NCBI GenBank assembly: GCA_030734185.1
Contig: CP132293.1
Span: forward strand, 272,978 to 336,977
Length of the DNA: 64,000 nucleotides
Origin: Salinirarus marinus
GTDB lineage: Archaea; Halobacteriota; Halobacteria; Halobacteriales; Haloferacaceae
Direction: 5' to 3'
The position numbers and the translations under genes were made by a program. Positions 47,616-57,652 of the stretch are shown piece by piece. Below the pieces are notes generated by a model. That model worked only from the letters and a program-made list of their open reading frames with translations. It was not told the DNA's origin and did not search any database. Positions within the stretch are counted from its first letter, which is position 1. The number at the start of each line of letters is the position of its first letter.

Positions 47616-48413
47616 TCAAAAGATCTCGTGTGTATCCTGGCCGACTTGGGAGTGAGTATGGAATTCGTCCAATATATAGAGGATAGACACGTCAAATAAG
47701 GAGGTCAACTGTTGCTGATATCGGACGACGTCTTTCTTATCTCCAGTCACAACCCGATGAAGCACCCCGCGTTCTGCAAGCCCTATTGCGTCAAGAAGCC
47801 ACTGAGAGTCTACTGGAGGGACTCTGGACTCTCGAATTCCAATATGCTCATCAACGAGACCACAGGCACGATCCTGTTCATCATAGGTTGAGGACACAAC
47901 GTGGACAGCATCCATTAGTGCGTCTTTCCGCTCCTTTGCGTCGTGGAGAACACGATCTCGAAGATCTTCGACACACCGTTTTGCATTCCGCGGAGTGACT
48001 TCACGCGAGGAAAAGTAGTTCTGGAAGTGCCGAACAAAGTGTGGCTTAGCCTGACTTCGAACCTCAATATTTTCGAAGAAAATCTCTAATATCCTCTCAA
48101 ACGAAAGTCCATCGTAGCTCTGTAAATCGATTTCACGATTGTACATCGGGATGTTGTCCTCCACATTCTCTTGAAAGTCTTCAAGAACGGTTCCGAACAC
48201 GCCACCTGTATCGTCAGGATCAACCTGTAGCTGATCAGGGTCGGACACAACCCGAGGCGCTCCTTGCGGGCGGCTGCAATACTCGTAGATCACAAACTCA
48301 CTCGTGAAGAGCGTGTTATGGCCGTCTAGAATACGCTCTGCTTCTACGGCCCACCGGTCGTGAGAAAACGTGAGTCCAATGAGGACGTTAGTATCTACGA
48401 AGTATCTAGTCAT
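47616..48413 (-). CDS. PIN-domain protein
   Basis: This 265-residue protein starts with the PIN signature RYFVDTNVLIGL (catalytic Asp near residue 7), then SEFVIYEY and, further on, KDALMDAVHVVSSTYDEQD with acidic residues for the metal site. PIN nucleases cleave RNA. At 265 residues it is longer than VapC toxins. It is coupled to the gene upstream (4-base overlap) and lies next to an Argonaute operon. Base composition is AT-richer than the AddAB genes. Confidence 0.75.
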   Translation of the reverse strand: MTRYFVDTNVLIGLTFSHDRWAVEAERILDGHNTLFTSEFVIYEYCSRPQGAPRVVSDPDQLQVDPDDTGGVFGTVLEDFQENVEDNIPMYNREIDLQSYDGLSFERILEIFFENIEVRSQAKPHFVRHFQNYFSSREVTPRNAKRCVEDLRDRVLHDAKERKDALMDAVHVVSSTYDEQDRACGLVDEHIGIRESRVPPVDSQWLLDAIGLAERGVLHRVVTGDKKDVVRYQQQLTSLFDVSILYILDEFHTHSQVGQDTHEIF

Positions 48414-49258
48414 TGGCCCGGATGAAGATCTTCGTGCGCAATTCCCCGGCGTTCAAGAATCGGAGCAACAAGTTCGTCAGCTGCGCTCCGTTCAGATTCG
48501 AGTTCGGTTGCTAATCCAGAAAATTTTGCATCAAGGTCTTGCTCTTCGAATTCGTCAAGTTTCTGGATCGCAGCACTCCGACCCTGCTCAAATGAAGTTA
48601 TACCGAGGTTCCCACGGACCTCTTCCTGAGACATCCCCTGGGCATGCCGTTCAGCAAGTTCGAGGGCAAATATACGCCAGAACGTTACATTCACCGTCAT
48701 CAATCTGGAGGGATCAGGAGAATGCGAATGGAGTTCTCGTGTGACCGCATTATACCACTTGATTAGCGGTCGGTCATACTCCGGAAATCGGTCGTTTGGA
48801 AATGATTCAAAAGTTTCGTGAACCGAACTGAGTACCGATTCTCTACTTGGGTCAACCTCAAAGAAATCGTGATATCCCGTATGTAACGTCCGGATTTTCT
48901 TATCTAATTCCCGAAAATCCCGCTGAACCTGATACGGCGCATCATCATACATTCTGTCTGTGAGCCATTCTAACCCATGCTCGTAATATTCAGAAAGAGT
49001 CTCAGAGACAATAGAACGGAGGCGATCTTCAACTCCGGGCTCATTAATACTGGCCGAGGGGACAGTCGAGGGCGTAGCTGGAGAGACAGTACCAAAGAGA
49101 TACCAGTAATACGGAATCTCGATGTCCAAATCTTGCTCGGCAGATTTGACGTCAATACGATAGAGGAGCTTGTGAAGCGACTTTTTCGGCAGCGCATCCG
49201 CGGCCCCTCGTTCATGATTGAGGAGGCGCAGAGTCGTTCCCAAGTCCTCGCGATTCAT
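48410..49258 (-). CDS. Hypothetical partner of the PIN gene
   Basis: This 282-residue soluble protein (ATG 49258, MNREDLG) has an N-terminal segment KKSLHKLLYRIDVKSAEQDL followed by YYWYLFGTVS. This faintly resembles SocA/Panacea-type proteins (KLLYxxD ... YGPVP), which act as antitoxins. The remainder is alpha-helical and charged. Coupling to the PIN gene suggests a toxin-antitoxin or two-gene defence unit. The similarity is weak and the function unproven. Confidence 0.5.
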   Translation of the reverse strand: MNREDLGTTLRLLNHERGAADALPKKSLHKLLYRIDVKSAEQDLDIEIPYYWYLFGTVSPATPSTVPSASINEPGVEDRLRSIVSETLSEYYEHGLEWLTDRMYDDAPYQVQRDFRELDKKIRTLHTGYHDFFEVDPSRESVLSSVHETFESFPNDRFPEYDRPLIKWYNAVTRELHSHSPDPSRLMTVNVTFWRIFALELAERHAQGMSQEEVRGNLGITSFEQGRSAAIQKLDEFEEQDLDAKFSGLATELESERSAADELVAPILERRGIAHEDLHPGQ

Positions 49259-49370
49259 TATCTCCAATATATACCGCTCGTTTTATAGAACTACCGTCGG
49301 ATCCCAGTAGACTATCCAACGACTGAGGGAAAAGTAATTCACACGAGACTTCCTTGTAACGAGATACAAC

Positions 49371-50795
49371 GTGCCCATCTACAATCTATATAAAGAGCGG
49401 GAAGGGACGGCGCGACGCGGGGAGGACTATAAGGAAGTCGTCATTGAGTACATGGAAGGGCTGAATTACATGGTTGAGCGGGATTCAGCTTTCCACTCCA
49501 CGCTTGACGATATTCAGTTTGTGAACAAAGCTACGGGCGATAAAGTGGTAGCCGAGGCGAAAGCGTATTCCACAGGCCTCAGCCCGAACGATTTTAGAGA
49601 CGAACTCGCCCGGTATTTCCTCGAATACATCAAACAGCCCCAACCCCAACGTTTTGATTTCTATATTTTTACGGAGACACTCTCTAATGACCAGCTCTGG
49701 AAAGCCCTATTCGATCGAGATGTCACCGATAACCAGAAACTGGTCGACTTCTACAAAAAACTCAAAGACAGCGTCAACGATGAGGTCGTAGATCGGCTAG
49801 ATGATACTGATGTAGATGAGTTCCGAGATTTTGCTATCGATACCCATGTTTTCGTAGGTACATACGATGATCTCCGTCAACAAGCTCATCAACTCGAGAA
49901 AACAGAACGGTTCCAGTACGAACCATATCTTCACTCGTACGATCCAGTTTCGGAGGAAACAGAATATGCGACAAATCTGTTTCAGGTAACCCGCTATCCT
50001 GAGACACTGTACATCATAGATACGACGGAGGAAGCCGAGTCAGCTCGCGTCTATAATTACAACAACGAGGCGTTTCCCATCAAGCTTCACGAGCGGAAAT
50101 TATATTCTCTCGTTCATCCGGACCATCTTCCGGGGTCTACTCGTCATTACCTCCACGAGGACCGTTTCGAAACACAGGATTTCGAGAAGTTCCTTCGAAC
50201 GGGTGCTCAAGAGGAAGAGCGCGAAAACATCGTAAGGTCGCTTCTCAGAGGGATATTCACTCTCGTTGCGAGAGATAACGATTGTCTCATCGACCGTGAG
50301 AAAGGAACAACTGTATACCCAGAACTCGACCGCAAACAGCACGGTTCCGAGCGAAAACTAGGTCGATCTTGGGTTGCAAAGGAGTTAGACTCCTACCCTG
50401 ATGTCATCCATCGTGGTGTCAAAGTACGAGTACGGCGCTATGCGGAAGAGTACTACTACGTTCTGCTACCCACACAAGTCTTCACTTCTGACGGTCGTCG
50501 GCCTGTAAAAGGCGAGCGTAAATCGCGGCTCCAAAACGACTTCTCACCAAATCGCTTCCACGCCCAGAATAGTAAGTACGACCGCCAGCTGCGTGTCTGG
50601 GAAGAGCTGCTGATGTCCGATCAGACCCAGCTTGATCGATTTATGGGCGAAAAGATACCCGTCATAAAGGAACTCGAAGTAACCAGAGTTGACTCGCTTT
50701 CCCTCAATGTCCGCCCACCCAAAGACGGAGACGAACGTGATGAGCTCATCGAGTCAGCGTCTGATCTTGAAAACACAGGTGGAATTGAACAATGA
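49371..50795 (+). CDS. PD-(D/E)XK nuclease fused to APAZ domain, short-Argonaute partner (SPARDA-like effector)
   Basis: This 474-residue protein has an N-terminal nuclease domain with the Asp in LDDIQFVN (about 46-47) and the E-x-K in VVAEAKAY (62-64). From about residue 190 it looks like an APAZ domain: YAEEYYYVLLPTQVFTSDGR and SRLQNDFSPNRFHAQNSKYD followed by RQLRVWEELL. APAZ proteins pair with short Argonautes. SPARDA uses a PD-(D/E)XK effector (DREN) that degrades DNA and RNA after guide-target recognition. It is translationally coupled (ATGA) to the Argonaute gene. The start is GTG 49371. Confidence 0.75.
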   Translation: MPIYNLYKEREGTARRGEDYKEVVIEYMEGLNYMVERDSAFHSTLDDIQFVNKATGDKVVAEAKAYSTGLSPNDFRDELARYFLEYIKQPQPQRFDFYIFTETLSNDQLWKALFDRDVTDNQKLVDFYKKLKDSVNDEVVDRLDDTDVDEFRDFAIDTHVFVGTYDDLRQQAHQLEKTERFQYEPYLHSYDPVSEETEYATNLFQVTRYPETLYIIDTTEEAESARVYNYNNEAFPIKLHERKLYSLVHPDHLPGSTRHYLHEDRFETQDFEKFLRTGAQEEERENIVRSLLRGIFTLVARDNDCLIDREKGTTVYPELDRKQHGSERKLGRSWVAKELDSYPDVIHRGVKVRVRRYAEEYYYVLLPTQVFTSDGRRPVKGERKSRLQNDFSPNRFHAQNSKYDRQLRVWEELLMSDQTQLDRFMGEKIPVIKELEVTRVDSLSLNVRPPKDGDERDELIESASDLENTGGIEQ

Positions 50796-52209
50796 CGCCT
50801 GAAGATTCCCCGTTCACGCTCCGTCACCTCGAGGAGCCAGAGATTCAGTTTGAAGGGGGTACTGAAACCTCTCCCAAACGAGGCCTTATCAGATATGGTC
50901 CACGGCTCTATGAAGAAGGACACCACACAATCAAACTCGGGATTATCGGCGATCGAGATTCGATTCGCCGGTTGACCGAACTACTTCACGATATGGAGGT
51001 CGGGATCCATCCAGGAACAAGTGATAAACCGTGGCAGGTTCCGTATCCCGGCCGTGTAAGAGTTCCGCGCTCAATCTCTCTATTAATGCAAAAAAGGGCT
51101 GGAGACGCCAGATTCGTCGACGAGACATCCAATCAGTTACGAGTAAATCAACCCCCAGAGAGCGGATGGAGCGATTCCTGAAGCTAGTGCGGAAAGACAT
51201 CGAGATAATCGAACGGGATTCCGTTCAGCCGAACGCAATCATCGTCTGTATTCCGCAAGAAGTGATGGACGCGTGTACTCCAGAGAACCAGGACCATGCG
51301 CGAATCCAGTCGGAAGGTTCTGACCTGCGAAATCGAATCAAACTGATCGGGATGGAGGCTCGAATCCCCACACAGCTGATTAAGCCATCCACACTTGCGA
51401 TCCGTACTGACCGTCAGCGAGCATCTCGGGCCTGGAATCTCACAGTTGGACTTCTATACAAGTCTCAACGAGGGCATCCCTGGAAAACTCGGCAAATCGA
51501 AGATGGGCACTGCTACGCAGGGCTCTCGTTCTACAGGGAGCGAGACGAAGGAGATGATGTAATTCGAGCTGCTCTTGCTCACGTCTTTCACGGACGGGAC
51601 CATATTATCCTTCAGAGCGATCCACTCCCGGATATCACCGAGGACGAGAATGGATCTCCCCACCTCTCATATGAGGCGGCTAGACAGGTAGGTGAGCAGA
51701 TTCTGGAATACTACGAAGCTCAGAAAGGGACACGTCCCAGCCGGTTCGTCCTTCATAAGCCATCTGTCTTCTGGGAAGAAGAACGTGAAGGGTTGCTTGA
51801 TGCCACAGACAGTGTTCGCGATTTAGATCTAGTCTGGGTTCGTAGGCGGCCAAAGATCAGGTTGTTCCCACCTACGGATTATCCCGCCATGCGGGGAACC
51901 CTCCTGAGCGTCCCTGATGACGACGTCCACTATCTCCACACATCTGGATATGTCCCAGAAGAGACGACCTATCAGGGGAGTGGAGTACCATCACCGATTG
52001 AGATCCGACCTGATGAGATTTGTGAGACACCCTCGTTAGAGATCTGTAAGGAGATTCTCTTTTTCACAAAACTCGACTGGAATACATCGGACTACGCAAT
52101 TCGGATGCCAGCAACCGTGAGTGTTGCAAAGCGTGTCGGCACAATCCTCTCTGAAGTAGATACTGAGTCCATTTCAGAGGTTCAGCCACAGTATTTCTAC
52201 TATATGTGA
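50792..52209 (+). pseudogene. Short prokaryotic Argonaute (MID-PIWI), one apparent frameshift
   Basis: The two frames join into about 472 residues, the normal size of a short pAgo. The first (from ATG 50792) gives the N-terminal MID part up to WQVPYPGR. Near 51056 one base is missing and the next frame continues KSSALNLSINAKKGWRRQI. The MID nucleotide pocket is seen as ARIPTQLIKPSTLAI. The PIWI part shows AWNLTVGLLYKSQRGHPWKT and GHCYAGLSFYRE, where a catalytic Asp would stand but is absent, as in other short pAgos. It should guide, not cut, while the partner nuclease acts. Confidence 0.8.
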
Positions 52210-52226
52210 ATCGGTGAGTGAGAGAC

Positions 52227-52790
52227 TTATTCGTCTGAATCAGAGATCGGATTTAGTTGATAACCAGCAGACCGCAGAAATTCGCGGATAAGCTCAACCT
52301 CCTGCTTCTTCTCAGGGGAACTCGTCCCGAGTATTTCTTCAATTACCTGCTCTTCATCCTCACAGAGAGTAATTGATTCATTGAAGGGGGTGTTCTCAAG
52401 TGGATCTCGTCGCTCATCAATCACGATCGGCTGCCACCCGCCCTGGTACTGGTATCGGTAGAGGGTGATAGTGCGAACGGTGTCTTCGTCGACGAAGAAG
52501 CTCGTTTGTTCGCGTTTGCTGGCGACCGCGATCTTCCCGCCTTCGAGATCCGCAGCAAAGTCCTCGAAATTGTGGAACTCAGCAGGAACCGGCCCATCGA
52601 CGACGTGAGTGATAATTCCCGGCCAAGTGAACCCATAGATGCGCTCAAAGAAGCTGACACCATTGTCGTCGGGAGAATCAAACACAAGGAGAAGATCGCC
52701 CAGCTGGAGTTCGGTACCGTCTACGCTGATATGCGACGAATAGGGATAGGCTTCGCCGTCATCAAGGGCGACTATTTCGGGTTTGGACAT
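52227..52790 (-). CDS. Hypothetical protein between two defence loci
   Basis: This soluble acidic protein of about 187 residues (ATG MSKPEIV) has TELQLGDLLLVFDSPDDNG and TDxRR-like charged regions and no membrane segments. I recognise no family. It is convergent with the Argonaute gene (17 bases apart) and follows 52809 on the same strand, 18 bases downstream. Confidence 0.55.
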   Translation of the reverse strand: MSKPEIVALDDGEAYPYSSHISVDGTELQLGDLLLVFDSPDDNGVSFFERIYGFTWPGIITHVVDGPVPAEFHNFEDFAADLEGGKIAVASKREQTSFFVDEDTVRTITLYRYQYQGGWQPIVIDERRDPLENTPFNESITLCEDEEQVIEEILGTSSPEKKQEVELIREFLRSAGYQLNPISDSDE

Positions 52791-52808
52791 TGATCTCACT
52801 TGAAAAGG

Positions 52809-53336
52809 TCAATTACTATTGGTCCTTGCTTCTACAGCATCAAGAATACTTGTTCGTGTTTCGGTATCAATTCGGGCAACGCCAACTCGTGGGTAAATAT
52901 AGAGGGTCCCCTTAGTTCTGAGAGAATTGAGATCAAGTTCATCAAGGACACTCTGAGGGACTGCTAATCCCCAAATTGAATCTTCCGTGGATTTCTTTAT
53001 AAGATCGCTCCAAATCGGTTTTAGAATTTCTGTGAAGACTGATTTAGTCAATAGGAGGATGATTATGTCAGCATCTTCTACTTCCTTGAGTAATAGAGAC
53101 TGGGCATGTTCATGTACCTGAGCCCGGTCGGAACCGGGAGTGAGTCCTGAGATTGACTGGGAAGCCTGAGAAACGCCAAACTCGTCAGAGAGGATATAGA
53201 GGTCTGTATCTGCGAAATTTGAGAGCTCCTCAACAAGCGAAGCGACTGGTCGAAACTGACCCTTATAATAATTTAACAGAGACTGTGCATTTTCATCAAC
53301 AGTATTTGAGGATTCGGTGAATACGACTGCCTTCAT
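52809..53336 (-). CDS. Hypothetical protein, unusually AT-rich
   Basis: This protein of about 175 residues begins at ATG 53336 (MKAVVFTESS), preceded by AGGAG five bases upstream and by a TATA-like GTATAAAA at about 53371-53379; the ATG at 53360 lies too close to that TATA. It has alternating strands and helices (DTDLYILSDEFGVSQ; ADIIILLLTKSVF), suggesting a Rossmann-like fold, perhaps a nuclease or nucleotide-binding protein. The codons are AT-rich compared with neighbours, a sign of transfer. No family recognised. Confidence 0.55.
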   Translation of the reverse strand: MKAVVFTESSNTVDENAQSLLNYYKGQFRPVASLVEELSNFADTDLYILSDEFGVSQASQSISGLTPGSDRAQVHEHAQSLLLKEVEDADIIILLLTKSVFTEILKPIWSDLIKKSTEDSIWGLAVPQSVLDELDLNSLRTKGTLYIYPRVGVARIDTETRTSILDAVEARTNSN

Positions 53337-53611
53337 ACTCCTTTGCTTCTCGATAACCATTCAAAAATCTACTTTTATACTAATTGATCAGGAAGATGGG
53401 GACTTATCCAGGAGCTACAAAGAGCTGGCTAAAAAAACATGAATTAGATGGGAGACTGTCCAGAGGACGGTATCATGGTCGAACCGCAGGCCAGCTGGAC
53501 TGAAATCACCTTTAAAATACCAAATGACTAAGTCAACTGTCTGTATACATCGTGATAACCTACTGTGCGCGAAACTCAGGGGACCGGACATTTCGTGATA
53601 CAATTATGCCG

Positions 53612-53746
53612 ATGATACGGGTACAGGACTGGACGAAAGAACAGCTAGAGGAGATCAAGGACGAAGAAGACCACACGTCCCTTGATTCAGTAATCAAGAC
53701 GCTCCTCAAAGAACGCACCAACGAAACCACCTCAACAAACGAATGA
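53612..53746 (+). CDS. Small antitoxin-like (ribbon-helix-helix type) protein
   Basis: This 44-residue protein reads MIRVQDWTKEQLEEIKDEED followed by SLDSVIKTLLKE, like short haloarchaeal antitoxin-type RHH proteins. The ATG at 53612 (or 53606) is likelier than the upstream 53552. Its stop overlaps the start of the DUF499 gene (ATGA), so it leads the defence operon and may autoregulate it. Confidence 0.6.
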   Translation: MIRVQDWTKEQLEEIKDEEDHTSLDSVIKTLLKERTNETTSTNE

Positions 53747-56700
53747 GCGATACGCCCACAACCACCGGCACGACGAATCGCCCGCCGAGTATTTTCGACT
53801 CCTGCGAACCTCGCCAAGACGTTCTCACCGGTGAACTCGCCGAGGACCAATTCGCGGCAGCCTCGCGGACGTCGCCCACAGCGACGACGCTCCTGATGTC
53901 TACGCTGACCCTCGACTTTTCTTCGAGAAAACCTACCCCACCAGCGGTCTGCAGGATCTTCTCACACGTCTCGCAACCCGTTTCGTCGGCGCACATAACG
54001 ACGACTACACCGGCACGAACGGCATTCTCCGACTCGACACCAGCTTCGGTGGTGGAAAACCCACAACCAGATCGCCGCGTATCACCTCGCAGAATCACCA
54101 AGTGCTGTCCCCGATCTGTCTGACTTCATCCTCGACCAGGACATCGCCGACGAGTATACTGACACCGCTGCACTCGGTCTCGACGTCAACACAGCCGTCT
54201 TCGTGGGCACACACGTCGACGCCGAGGACGCTCGCTCGAACTACGACGACCCTGACGCCCCCGCAACGAAGACGATGTGGGGCGAAATGGCCTACCAGCT
54301 GTTCGGGCGGGAAGGCTACGAGTTCCTGCGCGAAAACGACGAGAACAGAACGCCTCCAGGAACAACCAAGCTCGAGCGGCTCTTCGAGCGGAACGACAAT
54401 CCGTCGCTCATCCTCATCGACGAGATCGCCGCATATCTCGAGCAAGCTGCCGCTGTTGAAATCGGAGATTCGACGCTCGCAAAGCAGACGAATACCTTCC
54501 TGATGTCGCTGCTGTCCGCGACGCAGAATAACGATAAGGTCACTGTTGTCCTCAGTATCGCGGACACCGCCTTCGCCGACCAAGCCGAAGACGTCCGTGG
54601 TCTCGTCTCCGAGACCATCTCTGAGTTCAACAGTATCAGCGACCGTGTCGAGGGGTCCATCACGCCGACGGAGGACAACGAAATTGCCGCTGTCCTGCGG
54701 CACCGCTTGTTCGAGAGCGTCGCGGAAGACGGGCGGGATGCGACTGTTGATGCCTATATGTCCCTCTATACGGGTGATCGTGACTCCTTCCCCGACAGTG
54801 CGACGAACCCGGAACACCGAGACCGCCTCGAAGACAGCTACCCGATTCATCCGACGGTCATCGATACACTCACAGAGGAACTGGACTCCCTCCCGTCGTT
54901 CCAGCGCACTCGTGGTGCACTCAAGCTCCTCTCCCGCGCAGTCTACCGCCTTTGGCAGCACCAGAGCGACTACCAAGAACGCCACTTCGTCCGTCTGTTC
55001 GACATGCATCCCTCCGATGGGGACGTTCGTTCGACGCTCCTCCGGCTGTTCTCGTCGGTCGACATGGACTTCGAGGCCGCAATCAAAGCCGACATCTTCT
55101 CGGAAGATGGCACGGCGAACGCAGAGGAAGAGGACCGGAACTGGGTCAAGAACGGACACCCCCCACTCGGAACACATCTGACGACGGCAATCCTCTGGAA
55201 AAGTATCGTGAAGGGGGCTGACGGACGCGGCACTACACGCCGGCCTCTTCGACACGCAATTGCCAACACCGAAGTCGAGCTGCGCACTACGACGACGCTC
55301 TCAATAACCTCCTTGGAGAGGGACGTCGGTCTGCGTGTTTCTACCTGCACGGAGACAACGGTGAGAAAATCCAGTTCAAGTCAGAGCCGAACCTCACGAA
55401 ACTCATCGATTCTGTCGTCGAGCAACTGCAAGACGGGCTCGCCCGACGGCATCTCGAGGAAGCCCTCGACGAGGCGCTCGGTCAGGGTAGTCTGAATGTG
55501 ATTGTCGGGCCGGAGGAGCCGCACGAGATCCCAGATACAGCTGACGAAGCGCACCTGTGCGTGATGGACTTCGATACGGTCACCATCACGGACTACGAGA
55601 CCGTCCCAGAGGCAATCCAAACGCTGTACAAGAATACAGCATCGTCGAGTGGCGGGCAGAAGACGCCACGGGTGTTCAAGAACAACGTCGTCTTCCTCGC
55701 AGCGAGCGCGAACGACGTGACTGACGCGAAGCGGACCGCAGAGCGCGTCGCTGCCATCAAACACATCCAGAATAATCTCGGCGACCAGTACGAGCTCAAC
55801 ACCGAACAGCAGGACAAGCTCGGTGAACGCCTCGATAGCGCGAAGGGCACGCTCGATCAGGACATCAAAAAGGCGTATACGCACCTCTACTTCCCGACTG
55901 GAGATGGCCTGGCTCATCGGAACGTCACCACCGACAGCACCATCCATCAGAGTGTCATCGAGAAGCTCGATGAGGCAGGCGCGATTATCCCCGAAGGAGA
56001 GGACGCCTACGGTGTTGATTGGTTCGAGGCGACGATCTGGAACGTCGGCTCGGCCTCGATGACGACGAGAGCAATCGAAGAACAGTTCGGAAAGCGCCAG
56101 GATGCGGAGATTCTCCTGTCACCCATCCCACTGCGAAAGACGATCGCCCAGCTCGTCCGTGAAGACGGGTACGCCTACTGGGACGAGGAGCAGAAGACCG
56201 GGTACTACACGCCCGAGACGACGCTCACGGCAACCGATCACGAACTCGACGACGCGAAGAATCTGCACGCGGGGCTCAGCTATCAGGACGTGAAGCTCTC
56301 GCAGTCGCACACACTCTACACCTCGCTCGATGAGCTGGTCGACGACGTCGGGAGTGAGATCGACTGGGAGGAACCCGACGAAGATGAAGAGCAGGAGGAC
56401 GAGACTACTGACGACGATGATGAGGAGGAGACTGGCGGCAGTAGCGGGGGCGGTTCGGGTGGCGATGACGAACCTGAGCCATTCAGTAAACTCATCGAAG
56501 TTCGCACCTCCGAACCCGCACACGTCTCTCGGGCCCTGCAGGAAATGCGGGCTGACATCGCTGATGAGCTTACCAGCGCTCGCGAGGAGTACGACGGGCA
56601 CCCTGACGAACTGACCCCCATCGTCGAAGGCGTCTGGATCCATCTGGACGGGGCCGATGCGTGGAAAGGTGCGTGGTTCACTGCGAACAAACTCAGCAAT

Positions 56701-57036
56701 AACGAGGACTTCGCAGAGGACACGACGATGGACTTCGATTATGAGGCCAACGACGGAGCCGACTCGAAATCGGAGTTCGAAGTCGATTTCAATGGACGCC
56801 CGGAGGTCTTCGCGAGCCATCTCAGATTCAACATGGAGCCGGAAGATCTCGCGAATCCGGATGGCGGTCGTACCGCTGAAGCCGAGTTCTCGATTGAGTT
56901 CGACGAGGGCGATGACCGCCTCTATGGCGACACGTTCGACCTCCTAGACGAGCTCCTTGCGGTCGACAACGCATTCACCGTCACGATGCACACGCAAATC
57001 CGTGTGATCGAATCCAGCGAGGTGACCCAAGTATGA
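53743..57036 (+). pseudogene. DUF499 AAA+ ATPase of a defence operon, three apparent frameshifts
   Basis: Four in-order frames join into a protein of about 1097 residues of the DUF499 family. The Walker A region is restored at the second junction (TSFGGGK then THNQIAAYHLAE). Walker B is SLILIDEIAAYLEQ, and later parts contain SEPNLTKLIDSVVEQL and FKNNVVFLAASANDV. Single missing bases near 53858, 54057 and 55290 explain all three breaks. The long C-terminal frame (55498-57036) includes an acidic linker. DUF499 ATPases occur in DUF1156 methylase defence loci. Its stop overlaps the DUF3780 start. Confidence 0.8.
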
Positions 57037-57650
57037 GCCAAGGCATCGCCGAGGGGAATTCGTTCGCCTTCACCACTGGCGCGTACGGGAATCGACCGAC
57101 GTTCGTGTTGACGCGTGATCGGGTCGACGACCAGCACGAAATCACGCTCTACGAGCTGGCGCCCCGGGATATCGCAACGGCTCGACGAGAACGGTTCGAG
57201 AGAGCCCAAAAAGCAGTGAGCGTCTCAGTACGCGAACTGGAGGAAGCCATTACCGGCGACCGTTCCCCGTCCGAACTCCCCGGAGCGGATGACGCGGCGT
57301 ACGGTTGGGATGACTGGTGTGCGATTCGCATCGCAACGTTACGCGGTGGGGCGTTCAACGAGGTGAGTTTCCTCATCGAATCCACTTTCCGGGAGCTGAG
57401 TCTTGATCCCGAGACCGTCTGTACAGGAGACCCAGCAAGCGTGAGTCTCCCCGAAGCGGCCGGTGTTCGGCTTTCGATTGCGTTCCGTGCGATGAAGCCG
57501 ATGCGACGCCGGGACCGTCTCCGTGAAGTCGCAAAGGGAATCGACCAGATGAGCCTGGGTGAATGCTACTACTGGCACGCCAAGGCTCGCTCTCCGTCCT
57601 CGCCCAGCGGTACGAAAGCACTCCGCGTCCTACTCGCCGACCACATTTAA
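57033..57650 (+). CDS. DUF3780 protein of the defence operon
   Basis: This 205-residue protein is intact and shows the DUF3780 C-terminal pattern (GECYYWHAKARSPS then GTKALRVLLA). Its ATG overlaps the DUF499 stop and it ends 2 bases before the methyltransferase ATG. It has no known enzymatic motif. DUF3780 proteins are found only with DUF499/DUF1156 genes in putative anti-phage loci, so it is probably a structural or specificity subunit. Confidence 0.75.
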   Translation: MSQGIAEGNSFAFTTGAYGNRPTFVLTRDRVDDQHEITLYELAPRDIATARRERFERAQKAVSVSVRELEEAITGDRSPSELPGADDAAYGWDDWCAIRIATLRGGAFNEVSFLIESTFRELSLDPETVCTGDPASVSLPEAAGVRLSIAFRAMKPMRRRDRLREVAKGIDQMSLGECYYWHAKARSPSSPSGTKALRVLLADHI

Positions 57651-57652
57651 AT

